64,000 bases of DNA from Cycas panzhihuaensis (GCA_023213395.1 CM041465.1:14136001-14200000); one strand, 5' to 3'. Counted from the first letter of the stretch, positions 33,193-47,200 are shown. Program-made: numbers and translations. The notes: generated by a model from the sequence alone, not told the origin.

Positions 33193-33890
33193 TAAAGAAC
33201 ATATAAACTAGACATACTTGTCTCAAAAGTTTAATAGAAATTTTATTGTCTTCATACTTTCCTGAAGCTACTATAAGAAAAAATATAGCATAATTCTATC
33301 TTTAACATAATTAAAGGCATATAACTAGAAAAATGATAATAAACAATAATAACAACAAAATCCTAACCTAAGTCCTTCTTCCTTCCTATCTAAACCCTTA
33401 GTTTCAAAGTTTAACAATCCTTAAAAAAGGAAACATAAGAGCTATCACCTACTTTACAAGGTTACTAATGTAATTGTTCTTCTAATTTAAATGAAACATA
33501 CACTAGTAAACTCAATGCAAAAAAAAGAAAATAAAAAACCAAAACTCAAAATTTCCCTTAGCCTTTCATACATGTTATTTAATATATTATGTTAATCAAA
33601 TTTTATTAAGATAATTTTAACCAGTATTTTTGTGATATAATGATATATAGGCACCCTGTACATTTTACAACATAAATTTTCTACTTAAAACTCACCTACA
33701 TAATTTAGACGAGCTTTTCAAACTCATCATACTACACTAAATGGGTTTATTATAATTTTTTTAGGGATTAATAGACTATAGATGTTAGAAGATAATGTTT
33801 AATTTTTAGATTAAAAATTTAGTGTTTGAAGTTAAGGTTCCTATTATTATTGTCTAGGGTTAGTCACTGGAAGCACACCTTTGGGGGGTC
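33193..33890. other. Unassigned AT-rich DNA between G1 and T3
   Basis: Nothing recognisable. Short frames only. This is presumably older sequence into which G1 and T3 inserted. Confidence 0.4.
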
Positions 33891-35420
33891 TACTAGAAGC
33901 TACTATGCACCAACTAATAAGGAGTTTAGGAAGTGGGATCCTAAGAGTTGTGATATAGCCTTCTCTAGCACTCAAAGAGCATTTGTGCACCTCATGGATG
34001 CGTTTAGGGACCCACAGGACACATGTTCCTCTTCTATCCCTATAGGGCCTTGGTTTTAGGGTTGGTTAGTGGGGTGTTTAGGTTGTAAATGGTTTGCCTT
34101 CCTTAGGTTATTGAGTAGCCTAAACAGGTTTCTCCTATATTTATTTTTAGGAAAGGGATATGTTTCATTTTCAAAAGAAGGAGAGAGTGATAAATAGGAA
34201 ACAAAGGTGAAGGGAGAGGTTTGGTATGTTCCTTGTTATCTAAAGGTTCCCTTTAGGTTTTAGTGAGAATACAAAGTCCTATTAAGGTTCTCTTTGGTTG
34301 TATAAAAAGATGGTATCATTTGTTTAGGTATTACATCTTATTTCAGAATGTAATATTTGGTGTGTTGTAGGTCATAGGTTATATTACTGTAAAGAAAAAA
34401 GTAATCAACAAATGTATCTAGTAATGCATGACATATAAAATTCCTCTCTCTCAATTCACTCTCTTTTCCTTTAGTAAACAAGGAATCTGGGACTATATGC
34501 TTAAGGTAGAGGAGTGAACAATGCAATTGGGAGGAATGTAAAAAGAGAGAAAGATGAATATTCCTACATACATGTAATGCTTCCTTTCTTTGATACACTT
34601 TTCTTTATTCATACAAAGAGAGATGTGCTCCCTAAACTTAAAAAAGAAACTTTAATTTTTTTTTTTTTTGTATGCATAGGTATATACGAATGGTATACCA
34701 ACTCTTTTCTAATATGCCTTTTCTTTATGAAGAAGGAGAGAGAGAGAGAGAAAAAAGGGATCTATTCCTTTTCTTTGGGATGCTTCTCTTTCCTATAAAT
34801 GTAAAAGAGATATGCTTTCCAAAAGTAAATTCTTAACTTTTATTCCATGTGTATGTGCAAGTACTAGTAATCAAAAGAGTAAGCTTGAAGGGAGGCAGGT
34901 AGAAGGAGGAGAGGGTTTCGAGAGAGTGTACCTAGTTAGCAATGCTTAAAGGGAACCTTGACCTTACTATTTCCTTGTCCTTCCCTTGTCAATGTTGCAA
35001 GCTCCTTTCCCATGAGAGTTATCAGAGGAAATGGGGCTCACTTATCTCCCCAAATCTAACTAGAGTAATATGTAAAAATGTAAAACATAATAGAGTAAAA
35101 GTAATAAGTTGCATGTAGGGAAATGAAATACCAAATCTTAAATTTGGTACTTACCTTGGGATGAAGCTTTCCTCGTGTCTTCTTAGATAGTGCATAGGAA
35201 TGAGCTTTCCACCTGCATGCACAAGGCAAAATTCTACCCACAAGAAATATGTCCAATATATGTATATGTATAAATGTTTTATAAAATATTTATTACTTTC
35301 AATCATCCAAAAGAGACAAATTAAATGTTACCTCTCCTCTCCTAAAAATCCATATATGCAAAAGTGTATGAAAGGTAAGAGGAGAGGAATGGAGGGGGGA
35401 GCACCTCAAAATGACATGGT
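33891..35420 (-). repeat. T3 3' LTR, third piece (LTR end)
   Basis: The minus strand matches T1 LTR landmarks: GGTAAGTACCA (compare about 15,871), TTGGGGAGATAAGTGAGCCCC (compare about 15,961) and CTCTTAGGATCCCACTT (compare about 16,547). The outer end near 33,891 is approximate. It also contains a poly-T run near 34,660 and a GA repeat near 34,736. Confidence 0.6.
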
Positions 35421-36059
35421 TTTTGAGAAGACAAGGTCCTAACCCTTTAAACCACCACCAAGATCTAAACTATTCTTGCAACTAGTTATAGAAATTGAAA
35501 CTAAAAATTACATATAAGTTCTTAAACCAAAGATAAAACAATAAACTAAACAAGAAATCCAAGCACACATATACACCCGATATAACATGGTAAAACCCTA
35601 ACAGTGTGCTAGGGAAACATCCACATAGGAAAGGTATCGATCTTTATTATTATAGAATGGAGAAAATGTACATGATCCTGTAGCAGAGTGCTCACAGCAA
35701 CAACAACCACCCGTCGAACTCCTCACAGTACATTGAATACTATCAACATAATAAAAAATTCCCTAAATCGGGCTACATAAGAGGGTCATCCAAGGCATAA
35801 ATCTCGACCATAAAATCTAGTGTATTTTGAGTGAACGACCCTGATTCTCTTTATAATTTAATATACTTCCAATGCTAAATTTTTGGGTCGAGGGCTATGA
35901 ACCATGAACCCTCTCTTTGTGGGGGCATTCCACGCCCCCCGCACCCCCCTGGCCAAGGGCCGCCCCCCTTGGAACCCCCTGAGGAAGGTTTGGGGGGAAC
36001 TTGCGTTGCCAACATGTCAAAATTTTAGCCTCCAATCATTGTTGTCACATTACCCAACA
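35421..36059 (-). repeat. C1 3' LTR
   Basis: 639 bp. Its outer TG has mutated to TT. It contains long C runs (+ strand, about 35,925-35,995), which are G-tracts in the transcript sense. Confidence 0.88.
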
Positions 36060-37592
36060 ATCTCCACCTTGACAATAATCTAGCTAGTACCTTTCCTGGA
36101 CCCTTTATCACCTTTTCTACAAGCCAAAATAAGTCAAACACCATTTGAAATTCTCTAATAGTACTAGTTTTGTGAACATATCATCACAATTATGTTTTAT
36201 ATTAACCTTCTCAAGTGCCATTCCACCTGCTTCCATAACCTGTCTAACAAAATAGTACTTAAGAGCAATATGCTTTATCCTACTATGATAAGTTAGATTC
36301 TTGGCTAGGTAAATGGTACTTTGACTATCCCAAAATACCTTTATCTTTTCATATTTCCTTCAAAGCTCAACCAATAAACCCTATAACCAGATTGCTTCTT
36401 TGCAAGCATGTGCTGCAGAAATATATTCAGCTTATGTAGTCGATAATGTAATTGCGCTCTGCAATTTTAACATCCAACTAACTGGACCATTTGCAAGAGT
36501 AAATACATAATATGAAGTAGACCTTCTCTTATATAAATCTCCTACAAAGTCTAAATCAACATATCCACAAACCTAATTACTTGTATCTCTAGAGGTGATA
36601 CAATAGTCACTTGTGCCTCTCAAATACCAAAGCACCCATTTCACTGCTTCCCAATGTTCCTTTCCTGGATTTGCCATAAACCTGCTAACTACATTGACTG
36701 CATGTGAAATGTCAAGTCTTGTACATACCATGGCATATATCAAACTTCCTACTGCACTGGCATAAGGTACACGAGATATATAATCCTCTTCTTCTTCATT
36801 ACTAGAACTCATACTCGAAGAAAGCTTGAAATGGGAAGCCAATGTGATACTCACTGGTTTCAGATTTGCCATACCAAACCTGGTTAGCACCTTCTCCACA
36901 TATTTCTACTATGATAACCATATCTTACCATTTTTCCTATCTCTATGTATCTCCATACCTAAGATTTATTTTGCAACTCCTAGATCCTTCATATCAAAAG
37001 TCCTAGCCAATTGAGCCTTTCACTTATTGATTTCTTCCATGCTCTTGCTTGCAACCAGCATGTCATCAACATACAATGCCAAGATAATGAATAAGCCATT
37101 GTCCATGAATTTAAAGTAAATACAATAACCATACTCACTTCTTTTGAAATTTTAGATCTCCATGAAGGTATCAAATTTATTGTACCATTGCCTGGGTGAT
37201 TGCTTCAGGCCATACAATGATTTCCTAAGCCTGCAAATAAGTCTTTTTCTGCCATCTTGTACAAACCTTTCTGGCTTATCCATATAGATCTCCTCATCTA
37301 AATCTCCATGTAGAAAAAGACTTGTTTACATCTAACTACTCTAACTCCAAATCAAGAGAAGCTACCAATGCTAACATTACTCGAATTAAAATAAGTTTAA
37401 CAACTAGTGAAAAGATCTCATGAAATTCAATACCTGCTTTCTGTGCAAAGCCTTTAGCCACTAGTCTTACCATGTATTTGTTAACCTTTCCATCAACATC
37501 TATTTTCATCTTAAAACCCACCTGCAACTAATAATCTTCCTACCATATGGAAGTTCTATTAAGCCCCATGAATTATTTTTCTTCAAAGCATC
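36060..37592 (-). pseudogene. pol: C1 pol, RT C-terminus and RNase H
   Basis: The minus strand carries RT beginning with the GFKMKIDVDGKVNKY block (37,527-37,336), the catalytic YVDDMLVAS near 37,080-37,050, and the RT end (36,899-36,573, SAVGSLIYAMVCTRLDI and VLWYLRGTSDY). RNase H follows with STAEYISAA and KVFWDSQSTIYLAKN (about 36,440-36,310). Several frameshifts and stops. The coding sequence upstream of RT is displaced to 40,226 and above by the T2 insertion. Confidence 0.85.
37588..37592. other. TSD of T2, left copy (GCATC)
   Basis: Matches GCATT at 40,221-40,225 with one difference. C1 coding sequence continues directly outside both copies. Confidence 0.65.
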
Positions 37593-39347
37593 TGTTTCCC
37601 GGCTACCGAGAATAGACTCGAGACGCATCGACTCAGGTAACCTTAGGTGTACATTCTTGCTTCTCTCTTCACTCTTGTTTGACTAAAGTTGTTTAGTATA
37701 GATTGCCTAACGCATGCTTGCCTGCTATTTGCATGATTGCATTGCCTCTTTACTTGATCATAGTGCATGTGCTTACCGCACGCCTTTCAACCTATGACGA
37801 CCCACAGTGGGGGCATTCTTCAGCGAATGCGACACCCCATATGGCACACAGCCACCCACGTCATCTCCACGGCCCCTTGGGACACTTTAGCTAGTCACGT
37901 TTCACCCTTGGCAACGCCCTGTTCATGCTTTGATTTCTTCCAAGTATGATTGGATCCCTGGTCGAGACCCATCTCTCTTCCCAGACCATTTGTCAGCCAC
38001 CTGGGTACTAAGTCCCAGCCTGTTTAGCCTTAACTTGCTCTTGGTTTAGCTCGAAGCCCCTGTTTTGGCTTGATTTTTACTTTCAGGTCTGCACTGCTTT
38101 AAACTTAGCGGTACTGCAAAGTTTACCGTAGTGCGACTGTTCAAAAAAGTTTTTTAAAACATGCGGTAGTTCCTGCTCTTTTCGTGGAACTGCCATGTGG
38201 CACCCACGCTTTTCAACTTCCCTGAGACCCTCAACGTTCACTTAGGGTCAATAGGGGATAAAAACCAAAAGTTTTCCTCATTCTCTCTTCTTCTTGCTCA
38301 TTTTTTTGAATGCAACTCTACCAATCTTCCTCCACCTACTACAGAATAGAGACACTTTCAGCTGCTGCTCTTCACCCAGAGGCCATTGCTGTCTCTCAAG
38401 CTCAGCACCAACATCTTCAAGCCTCTTTTTGCAGGTCCATCTAGTGGCAAGGAAGATTACTCACAGGATTCTCCAAGATACAAACTTCAAGGTCCCAAAT
38501 CACAGGAAAGTTTCTCACATTGGCTTCTCTTTCTAAACCAGTCACCAAACCCTATCAAATGCAAGTATTTGCTGCCATTTTCCAACAAAGACATATTTCT
38601 TCTCTTTGTTGCAAGGTACTCTCCTTGTTTACCTTGTGGTTTATGTTTTTTCCCTTATCATTTCATGAATAAATGCTTGGCTCATTTACCTTCTTGATTC
38701 TATACTTAGTTTAGTACTAGATCTTTAGATTTAGGTGTTGTAGTGCTTCCCCTTGTTGTCTTGCAAGCCTACCTTAAGGTGGCTATGTAGAGTGGGTGAC
38801 ATAGAGGAAATTTGAGGGAGAAAGGTGGGGCAACCCCCCCCTTACAGACCTTCTCCCCAAGGGTCCAAACCCTTATTTCCTTTCCCCCTACACCTATAGC
38901 CTCTCTTAGAGTTTGGCCAGAGACTTAGAGGCCTACTCCCTAAATTTGAACTAGCATTGGTAGCCCCTTGCCACGCTAGTTCCTGCCCCTCATTCGCTGG
39001 TTTTGGGCATTTTGTAAGCCCCAAAACCACTCTTTGTTAGCTTACAACTTGCAACCATCCCACTTAGACGATCTGCTACTCATAGCACCTCGTCCTTTGG
39101 GTGTGCTTGCATACATCCCTATTGCTTTTGTCTTTCTTTTGTTTGCTACTCTACACCGTTAGTGTAGCTCATTTTTCCTGTCCTGAGACCAAGTGGGGAT
39201 CTCTCGTGGGTGAGTTAGCCATTCCGAGGCTACTCCATATTTTGGGTTTCGGTTGAGGTGATTGTATGTTGGGATCCTGTTGGAGTTATGTTCATTAGAA
39301 TAGTATGTGTGCCTTGATTTAGTTTGATTTCATTTCTTCTAAGTTTA

Positions 39348-39435
<88 letters not shown>

Positions 39436-40220
39436 ATACTTTGTGGCCCCTCTTCAGAGAGGGAGGAACTTGTTTGTTTGACTTGCAGGTCTTGCGATTG
39501 TAGAGTTGCATATGAGACGAGCCTAGTAGTAGGTTAGTCTTGTGTTTATTATTTCCTTTCATTTCCCTTCATTTGTTGTTTCGCTTTACTTTTTGCATAC
39601 ATAGGGGAGGTAAGATAGCCCCTCTTCGGCTGTTCACGACAACTATTGTCGATTGGTCTTATCTATGCAACAAGCGGAGTGGGAAGACGTGGGAAGTAAA
39701 GAGATTCATAAGCACTCCGTTCAAATACCGGTCTAGGTATTTTTCTTTTCTTTTCACCCTTTCCTTTTAGCATTGTTTCTTATGCTTTTATGTGCATGTT
39801 AAGAAACACATAGGAAACGGAAGAGAAGGAAAGAACTCATATTTTTATTTTGCATGCCCTCTTATTTTTGTAGTTGCCTTATTACATAGAGATAGTCTCC
39901 TTCGAGTGCAAGTTATTCATTTCTCACCCTCTGACTAGCCTACACAGAGACACTACATTGCACGCACATCTCACTCACGTGTTGCCTTCTCACCTCCTTG
40001 AGAAGATGCAACTTGCTAGGCCCCTTCTTCCTCTTCCCGGCCATCTGAGGGGTAGGAGGGCCTCACCTTTTGTGATTACCTAGAAGTAATTAGGCACCTT
40101 TGTAGGCCCCGAATCTATGCTTTGGCGCACGGACGCCCTGCGAGGTGATTCCTTGCCAATCCACCCGACTCAGTTTGTATAACCATTTCTTGCTAAACGT
40201 AGGAAACCACCCCGCGGGTA
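37593..40220 (+). repeat. T2: Tat-family solo LTR inside C1
   Basis: 2,628 bp, homologous along its length to the T1 3' LTR (start TGTTTCCCGG, CCTATGACGAC at 37,793, CATTCCGAGGCT near 39,222, GGCGCACGG near 40,123) but diverged. No internal retrotransposon sequence is attached, and C1 resumes on both sides, so it is a product of LTR-LTR recombination. It ends GCGGGTA. It contains a TATA-like GGGATAAAAACC near 38,255 and an (AT)40 tract. Confidence 0.88.
39351..39430 (+). repeat. (AT)40 microsatellite in T2
   Basis: Eighty bases of perfect AT dinucleotides. The T1 LTR has only a short ACATATATG at the equivalent place (about 15,718), so the expansion is specific to this copy. Confidence 0.95.
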
Positions 40221-40225
40221 GCATT

Positions 40226-42700
40226 TCAGTATCTATCTCTTCCTACATAGCCCTCTTCCACTTCTCATTATGGATATCATCTACAGCTTCTTAATAACAT
40301 GTAGGCTCACTATCATTAGAAACCAAAGCAACAGAAATAGATGGGTTGTACATGTCAGGTGGATGACTAACTTGAGTAGATCTTCTAATTGTTAGTATAG
40401 GAGTGTCCACATCCTCGTGTAAATCTATTGAAGATTCATCTTAAGAAAGATCTTCCTTCTCTTTTGATTCCAAAGATGATGGGTTTCAAACTTGACCTGT
40501 TGATGTTTAACGTTTTGCTCCTGTTTCACTTCAACTTCTACACTATTTGATTTTAGAAGGGAAGATTCATCAAATACAACATCTCTATTAATGGTGATTT
40601 TGTGGGCAGTAGGATCCCACAACCTATATCCCTTCACACCATCTTTATCACCATAACTAACAAAGATACATCTCTTGGATTTTGGGTCTAACTTTGAATG
40701 TTTACTTTTATCAGTCCAGGCATAAGTATCACAACCAAAAACTTTCGAATTTGAATAATCACATGGATGTCCAGTCCATACCTCTTCAGGAATCTTATAA
40801 TCTATTGCAAGTGATGGTGACCTATTTACTAGATAGCAAGTTGTTTGAATAGCTTCTACCCACAAGCCCTGATCCACTCCAACATTACTTAGCATGCTTC
40901 TTGCTCTTTCTAAGAGTGTCCTATTAATGCGTTCAACAATGCCATTTTACTATGGAGTATAGCTAGTGGTCTTATTCCTTTCGATCCCACCTTCTCTGTA
41001 ATAGTTCTCAAACTCCAAGGAGTTGAACTCATATCCATTATCAGTTCTTAAATATTTGATTGACTTACTAGTGATGTTCTCAACTAGAGCCTTAAACTGC
41101 TTAAACACACTGAAAACTTTAGATTTCTTTTTGAAAAAATAGACCCATACCTTTCTAGAGTAATTATCTATAAATGTGACAAAGTAAAATGATTCTCTAC
41201 AAGATATTTTAGGGTCTGGTCCCTACAAATCTAAATGTATGTAATCCATTACACCTTTACTAGTGTAACTTCCTACTTTAAACTTAAGTCTACACTACTT
41301 TCCAAAAATACAATGTTTGCAGAAAGCCAAATCTGAAAGTTGTAAATTAGGAAGTAACTTACGGTTTATCAATACCTTAAGTCCTCTCTCACTCATGTGC
41401 CCAAGTCTCTGATACCATAACTGAGCTGGATCTTCTATAGTCTTTGATATTGTAGCTGCATGGCTAACATCTATACTTCCCACTAATATGTCAAGGTTTC
41501 CTTTCTTTAAGGCTTTTATAACAATTAAGGTGCCCTTTGACACCTTTAAGACTCCTTTATGACCTGTATGCTTAAAACCACCCAAATCTAGTTCACCTAA
41601 GGAAATCATATTCCTTTTTAGATGAGGTACATGTCTAACCTTAGTTAATGTTCTCACTACACCATTGAACATCTTAATTCTAATGCTACTAATACCCACT
41701 GTCTTACAAGAAACTTCATTTCCCATAAGTACATCACCACTATCAAGAGTTTGGTACGATGAGAACCAACTCTTGTGTGGACATATGTGGTGTGAAGCAC
41801 TTGAATCTAATAACCAGTCATGGTGATAATGGGAAACATTACAAGCAACCAAGACATCATCATCCGTACCTTGATTTGACTCCACCTGATTAGCCTCCTT
41901 GGCAGGATCTTCCTTTTTCAGGAACTCCTTTCTTTTGTAGCAATCCTTCTTGAGGTGATCGATCCTATTATAGGGCCAACACCTGAGCTTACTCTTCTTG
42001 CCTTTTGACTTTGACCTCAATGTATCCCTGGAGCTTTGTCCTCTATCAATTGTTCTACCCCTTGTTGTCATAGCTTTTGGTGTGGAGGTTTCAAGACTAG
42101 ACTTCCTCTGTACTTCTTCCATCAGCAAAGTACTCACAACAAAATCATATTCTAATTCATCTATAGTACTAAAACTAATTGAGGTGATAATATTATCCCA
42201 GGATTTTGGTAATAAGTATAATAAGGTAACAACCTTGTCCTTATCCTCAATTTTGATATCGATACTAGCCAACTGACAAATAAGAGTATTGAAAACATTT
42301 AAATGGTCAATAATTTTTATACCTTCCTTCATCCGTAATGAGTACAGTTGCCTCTTCAAGTAGATTTGATTCGTCACTGATTTGGTCATATACATGCCTT
42401 CCAACCAGGACCATAATCTTGTTGCTATCTGCTCCACTGTGATATTAAATAGAACTTTATTTGCCAAGCATAATCATATTGTGCTAAGAGCCTTTTTGTC
42501 TAGATCATCCCACTTGTCCTTGTCCATCCCTATGGGTTTCCTCATTTTTCCTACAAGAGATCTGTACAGACCTTGTTCTATAAGAACATCATACACTTTC
42601 ACTTCCACAATTTGAAGTTATTCTTGCCATTGAATTTCTCCACCTCGAACTTTACACTTGCCAGTTTCTCCATTTGGTATAGAAAAATTTGACACCAAAA
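40226..42700 (-). pseudogene. pol: C1 gag, protease and integrase
   Basis: The longest open stretch (42,467-41,295, 390 codons) starts in gag (LYSLRMKEGIKIIDHL). It holds a zinc knuckle missing its second Cys (CWPYNRIDHLKKDC, about 41,980-41,940) and a protease motif LLDSSASHH (about 41,810) where copia normally has DSGAS. It ends in the pre-integrase segment LWYQRLGH. After a stop at 41,295 the integrase core follows with TDNGYEF (about 41,040) and a nearly open C-terminal part (40,895-40,425, WVEAIQTTCYLVNRS). Coding sequence reaches the T2 edge at 40,226. Confidence 0.87.
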
Positions 42701-42745
42701 CCTTCATAAACTCGCTACAAAAATAAAAGTGGCTCTGATACGACT

Positions 42746-43396
42746 TGTTGAGAAGATAAGGTCCCAACCCTTTAAACCGCCACCAAGATCTAAACTATTC
42801 TTACAACTAGTTACAGAAATCGAAACTAAAAATTACATCCAAGTTCTTAAACTAGAGATAAAACAATAAACTGAATAAGAAAGCTAAGCATACAAATACA
42901 CCTGATATAATGTGGTAAAACCCTAGTAGTATGCTAGGGAAACATCCACATAGGAAAGGTAGCAATCTTTATTATCACAGAATGGAGAAAATGTAATGAT
43001 CCTATAGCAGAGTGCTCACAGTAACAATAACCAACTGCCAAACTCTTCACAGTATATTGAACACTATCAACATAATGAAAAATACCCTAAATTGGGCTAC
43101 ATGAGAGGGTCACCCAAGGCACAAATCTTGACCATAGAATCTAGGGTATTTTGAGTGAATGACCCTGATTCTTTTTACAATTTAATATACTTCTAGTGCT
43201 AAATTTTTGGGTGAGGGGCTATCGCCCCTGAACCCCCTCTTTGCGGGGGGCATTCCACACCCCCTGCCCCCCGCACCCCCCTGGCCAAAGGGGGCTCCCA
43301 CCCCCTTAGAACCCCTCAAAGAATGTTTGGGGGGAACCTATGCTGCCAACATGTCGAAATTTTAGCCTCCAACCATTTTTGCCACATTACCCAACA
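42746..43396 (-). repeat. C1 5' LTR
   Basis: 651 bp, + strand TGTTGAGAAG to CCCAACA. Partner of 35,421-36,059 and the same family as C3. C/G-run block at about 43,220-43,335. Confidence 0.9.
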
Positions 43397-44068
43397 ATGG
43401 GCCCTTAAATAAGAGTGGTCTACCAAGTGTGATAAGAGGGATTATCTGGTCTTAGAATTTTAGGCTATAAGCCAAAGAGGAAAATGAGGTGCAACGATGA
43501 GATGTAATATCTTAATGAAAGAGCAACGGATACTCACCAATTATCAGTATGACTATGTGGCTTGGTATTAGGGTGGAAGACACATGTACCATGAGTTTGG
43601 ACACCATATGATGTTGGGAGGGGATTACCCAATGAGAAGGGTGTATAAAAGTTAGCACTTACACCTATTTCCCTTTGTTAAACTCCCTTAATCAGTCAGT
43701 GAACCACTCACTTCTTCCTCCAATGCCTTGGTTGTGATTATAGAGAGATTCTCCAAGATTTATAAAGGAATAAATATAGTTGAAGGTATGTATTATAGTT
43801 TTCAAGCTGGATGCTAAGTAGAAATGAGCTACTGAAAATCAAAAGCAAGTTAGAAGAAGTTTTCATTAAAAATAGAGAATGGTTAGACTTTACCCATTTG
43901 ATGCAAGTAATCCTGATGTTTGTAGTAGAATTTGTTGATCAAAGACCTTTGTAACTCTTGAGGGAGTGTCTTTTGAGAGATCCTTCAATGTTAAGGGAAG
44001 ATAAGTGAGTGTTGTTGATTATAGAGGCAAATTTGAGGAGTATTCTATCCCAAAATTTGAGTTCTATT
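43397..44068 (-). repeat. T3 3' LTR, middle piece
   Basis: The minus strand matches the T1 LTR around 14,840-15,120 (for example GATCTCTCAAAAGACAC and AGTTACAAAGGTCTTTGATC against the CTCTCAAACACC and GTTGATCTTTGCC blocks). It is bounded by the TSDs of C1 (left) and C2 (right). No gene. Confidence 0.55.
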
Positions 44069-44291
44069 TGTTGAAAAACAGAGCATAAATTAAACAGAGA
44101 AGAGAAGAGTATGTGTATTTTTATTGAGAATCAATCTCCTTAAGTATATATCAATAATGTGATGGTTACAACCTCTAATGTAACCGATCACTCTGAGACT
44201 GCCAAGTGGCACATTCTTACATTATGACTACATTGAGGGTGGTCCTAACATGACCCCTTTTCTTACTTAGATAAAACATTGCATCTCAACA
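44069..44291 (-). repeat. C2 3' LTR
   Basis: 223 bp, TGTTG to CAACA on either strand. Confidence 0.95.
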
Positions 44292-44294
44292 CCC

Positions 44295-47200
44295 CCTCTT
44301 AATGTTTTATCTTTAATAATCTTATTTTATCTCTTAAATATTTGAGCCTTTCTCTTCCAAGAGGCTTTGTCAGAAGATCTGCAACTTGTTCAGCTGTGGG
44401 ACAATATTCCAAGTCAATCTCTTTATTATGTACCTTTTCTCTTATGAAATGATGATGAGCTTCAATATGCTTTGTTCTTGCATGTAGAATTAGATTTTTG
44501 GTCAGCTTGATGGCACTTTGATTGTCACATTTCAAGGAGGTTGCTTCTTTTTGCTGTTGATCCAAGTCAAGCAGAAGTTATCTTAACCAGATAGCTTCAC
44601 AGGTTGATAACGTAGTTGCTTTGTATTTTGCTTCTGTAGAGGAGAGAGCTACTGTAGCTTATTTTTTACTACACCATGAGATTGCTGAAGATCCTAAGAA
44701 AAAACAATATCCACTGGTGGATTTCCTTTGTTCTTTGTCACTAGCCCAGTCAAAGCCGCAGTACCCTGATATTTCGATTGGGTACCCTTTTAAGTATACT
44801 AACTTGAGATCTGTTGTTCCTTTGAGATATCTTAAAACTCTTTTTGCGGCTTGCCAATGTCTTAACTTTGGATTTTGCATGTATCTGGATATTAGTCCTA
44901 TTGAGTAGGATATGTCAGGCCTAGTGGCTATCAAATAAATTAGACTTCTAATCATTTGTCTATACAAGGTGATATCTACATCCTTTTCCATGCTATCTGT
45001 TGTTAAGTCACAGTTTGTTTCCATGGGTGTTGTGCATGGATTACAGTTCTCCATATGAAATCGAACAAGCAGATTTTTGATGTAGTTACTTTGGGACAAG
45101 TTTATATAGTTTTGATGCTGACCTACCTCCAATCCCAAGTAGTAATTTAGTGGACCCAAGACTGTCATTTTAAATTTCTGCTGAAGTTAACTTTTGATGT
45201 CCTCAATTCCTCCTATATCATTTCCAGTAAGAAGCATATCATCTACATAGACAACAATTATTGTTATCTTGTTGTTTGTTTTCCTTATATAGAGACTGGA
45301 GTCAGAGTTGCATCGAATGAACTTATTTTCTTCAAGGAAATGATCTAATTTGGCATACTAGGCATGTGGAGCTTGTTTTAGACCATACAGAGCCTTTTTT
45401 AATCTGGAGACCAGATTCTCCTGTCCCTGTTCAACGTATCCTTCTGGTTGTTGCATATAAACTTCTTCTTCCAGTTCACTGTTTAAGAAGGCACTTTTTA
45501 CATCTAGCTAGGAGATTTTCTAATTTTGTGTTGTAGCCAAGGCTATTACTATTCTTACCGTGTTCATCTTTGCTACTGGAGAAAAGGTCTCATCAAAATC
45601 TACACCTGTTGTTTGTGTGTACCCTTTCGCGACTAACCTTGCCTTGTATTTTTCTATTTTACCATCCATTCCCTTCTTTGTTTTGTAAACCCATTTGCAG
45701 CTTACAGTGGATTTATTGGCAGGTAGTTCTACTAATTCCCACGTTTGATTCTTCTTGATTGAGTTCATTTCATTATCCATTGCCACTTTCCATTCTTGAT
45801 GATCTTTTGTTTCTTGAAAGCTTTGAGGTTTGACTTTGCTTAGAAGAGCTCTTGACCTTTGTCCCTGTGTTTTCTGTTCTATTACATTACTTTTTCCTTC
45901 TTCAATTATTTTAATATACCATTTTGGTAACTTTTTCTGTTTCCGTGAATCCTCTTTCTCGATGGCGTCTTTTGATACTTGACTGGTTTCATTTGATGAT
46001 GGATCAACTTGTCCTTCTTCTGAAGTGATTTCAGAATCATTTCCTTCCTCAGCTTCTTGTTCTTCTGAGGTAATTTCTAACTTATTCTCTTGCTCATCTT
46101 CATGCGTCTCTACGTGTTTAATAACTTCCTATTCACTTTCCTCCTCACCTTCTATTATTCTAATTTGTGAGGATTCAACAGAATTTTCTTCGTTAAAAAT
46201 GACATCTCTACTTACATAGATTTTGTTTATTTTTGGATCTATGCATTTGTAGGCTTTTGAATTTTTACTGTAGCTTATCAAGATGCATTCTATGCTTTTT
46301 ACATCCAATTTGGACCTTTTTTTATCAGGAATATGCACAAATGCTTGACTACCAAAAACTTTAAGAAGACTTACATCGAGTTTTTGTCCTATCCAAGCTT
46401 TTTCTAGGGTGACATCCTTCAATGCTTTTATTGGACTTCTATTTATTAGGTAGCATGCTATGCTGACTGCTTCTGCCCAATATGACTTTGATATTTTTGT
46501 TCCATACATCATGCTTTGAGCTATTTCCATTAGAGTTCTATTCTTTCTTTCAGCCACTCTATTTGACTGAGGAGTGTAAGGAGTTGTAATCTATCTATGA
46601 ATTCCTCGATCCCTGCAATAATTTAGAAACTCCTTTGATATATACTCTCCTCCTCCATCTGACCTGATGCATTTGATTTTTGTTCCTGACTTTAGCTCTA
46701 CTTCAGCTTTAAATTCTTTAAATGTTTCAAAAATTTCTGACTTATTATGTAAGAAATATACCCATATTTTTCGAGTGAAATCATCAATGAAAGTTAAAAA
46801 ATATCTGCATCCATTAATTGTGAGAGGTGTAATTGGACCACAAATATCTGTATGTATCAATTTTAATTTTGACTGAGCTCTCCAAGTGCTTTCTTTAAAA
46901 GGAAGTCTATGCTATTTGCCGAGTTGACAACCTTTACAAATAAATTTATCTAATGAAATGTTAGGTAGCCCATTTACCATTCCTGATTTTTCCATTAGTT
47001 TAAGTGTATCAATTGAGAGATGCCCATACCTCAAATGCCAAGCTTTATTATTAGATTTAGAAGTAGTACAAGCTTTTTCTTCTAAGTAAGGAAGTATAGG
47101 ATCTGATAAGAGTTTGTAAAGATCATTACATCTGACTCCTTTTTCAATAATTTTCCCACCTCTCTTGATATCTGAAATATGATAATTTCCTTCTTCATTC

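Larger units (their letters stand above)
35421..43396 (-). mobile_element. C1: Ty1/copia element, minus strand, with a nested Tat solo LTR
   Basis: LTRs at 35,421-36,059 and 42,746-43,396. The flanking 5-mers ATGGT / ATGGG match at 4 of 5. Minus-strand LTRs run TGTTGGGTAATG to CTTCTCAACA. Beyond the 5' LTR lies TCGTATCAGAGCC, a slightly changed initiator-Met primer site. The 3' LTR is preceded by the purine-rich AAGGTGGAGAT. Without the 2.6-kb insertion T2 the element is about 5.3 kb, a normal copia size. The order gag, protease, integrase, RT, RNase H is copia-type. It lies inside the T3 LTR. Confidence 0.9.

Noticed and set aside
33826-34059. 77-codon + strand ORF
   Set aside because: Mostly inside the T3 LTR end, which reads on the opposite strand. 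It resembles no known protein.
39230-39562. 110-codon minus-strand ORF rich in Tyr-Ile repeats
   Set aside because: It is the translation of the (AT)40 microsatellite in the T2 LTR.
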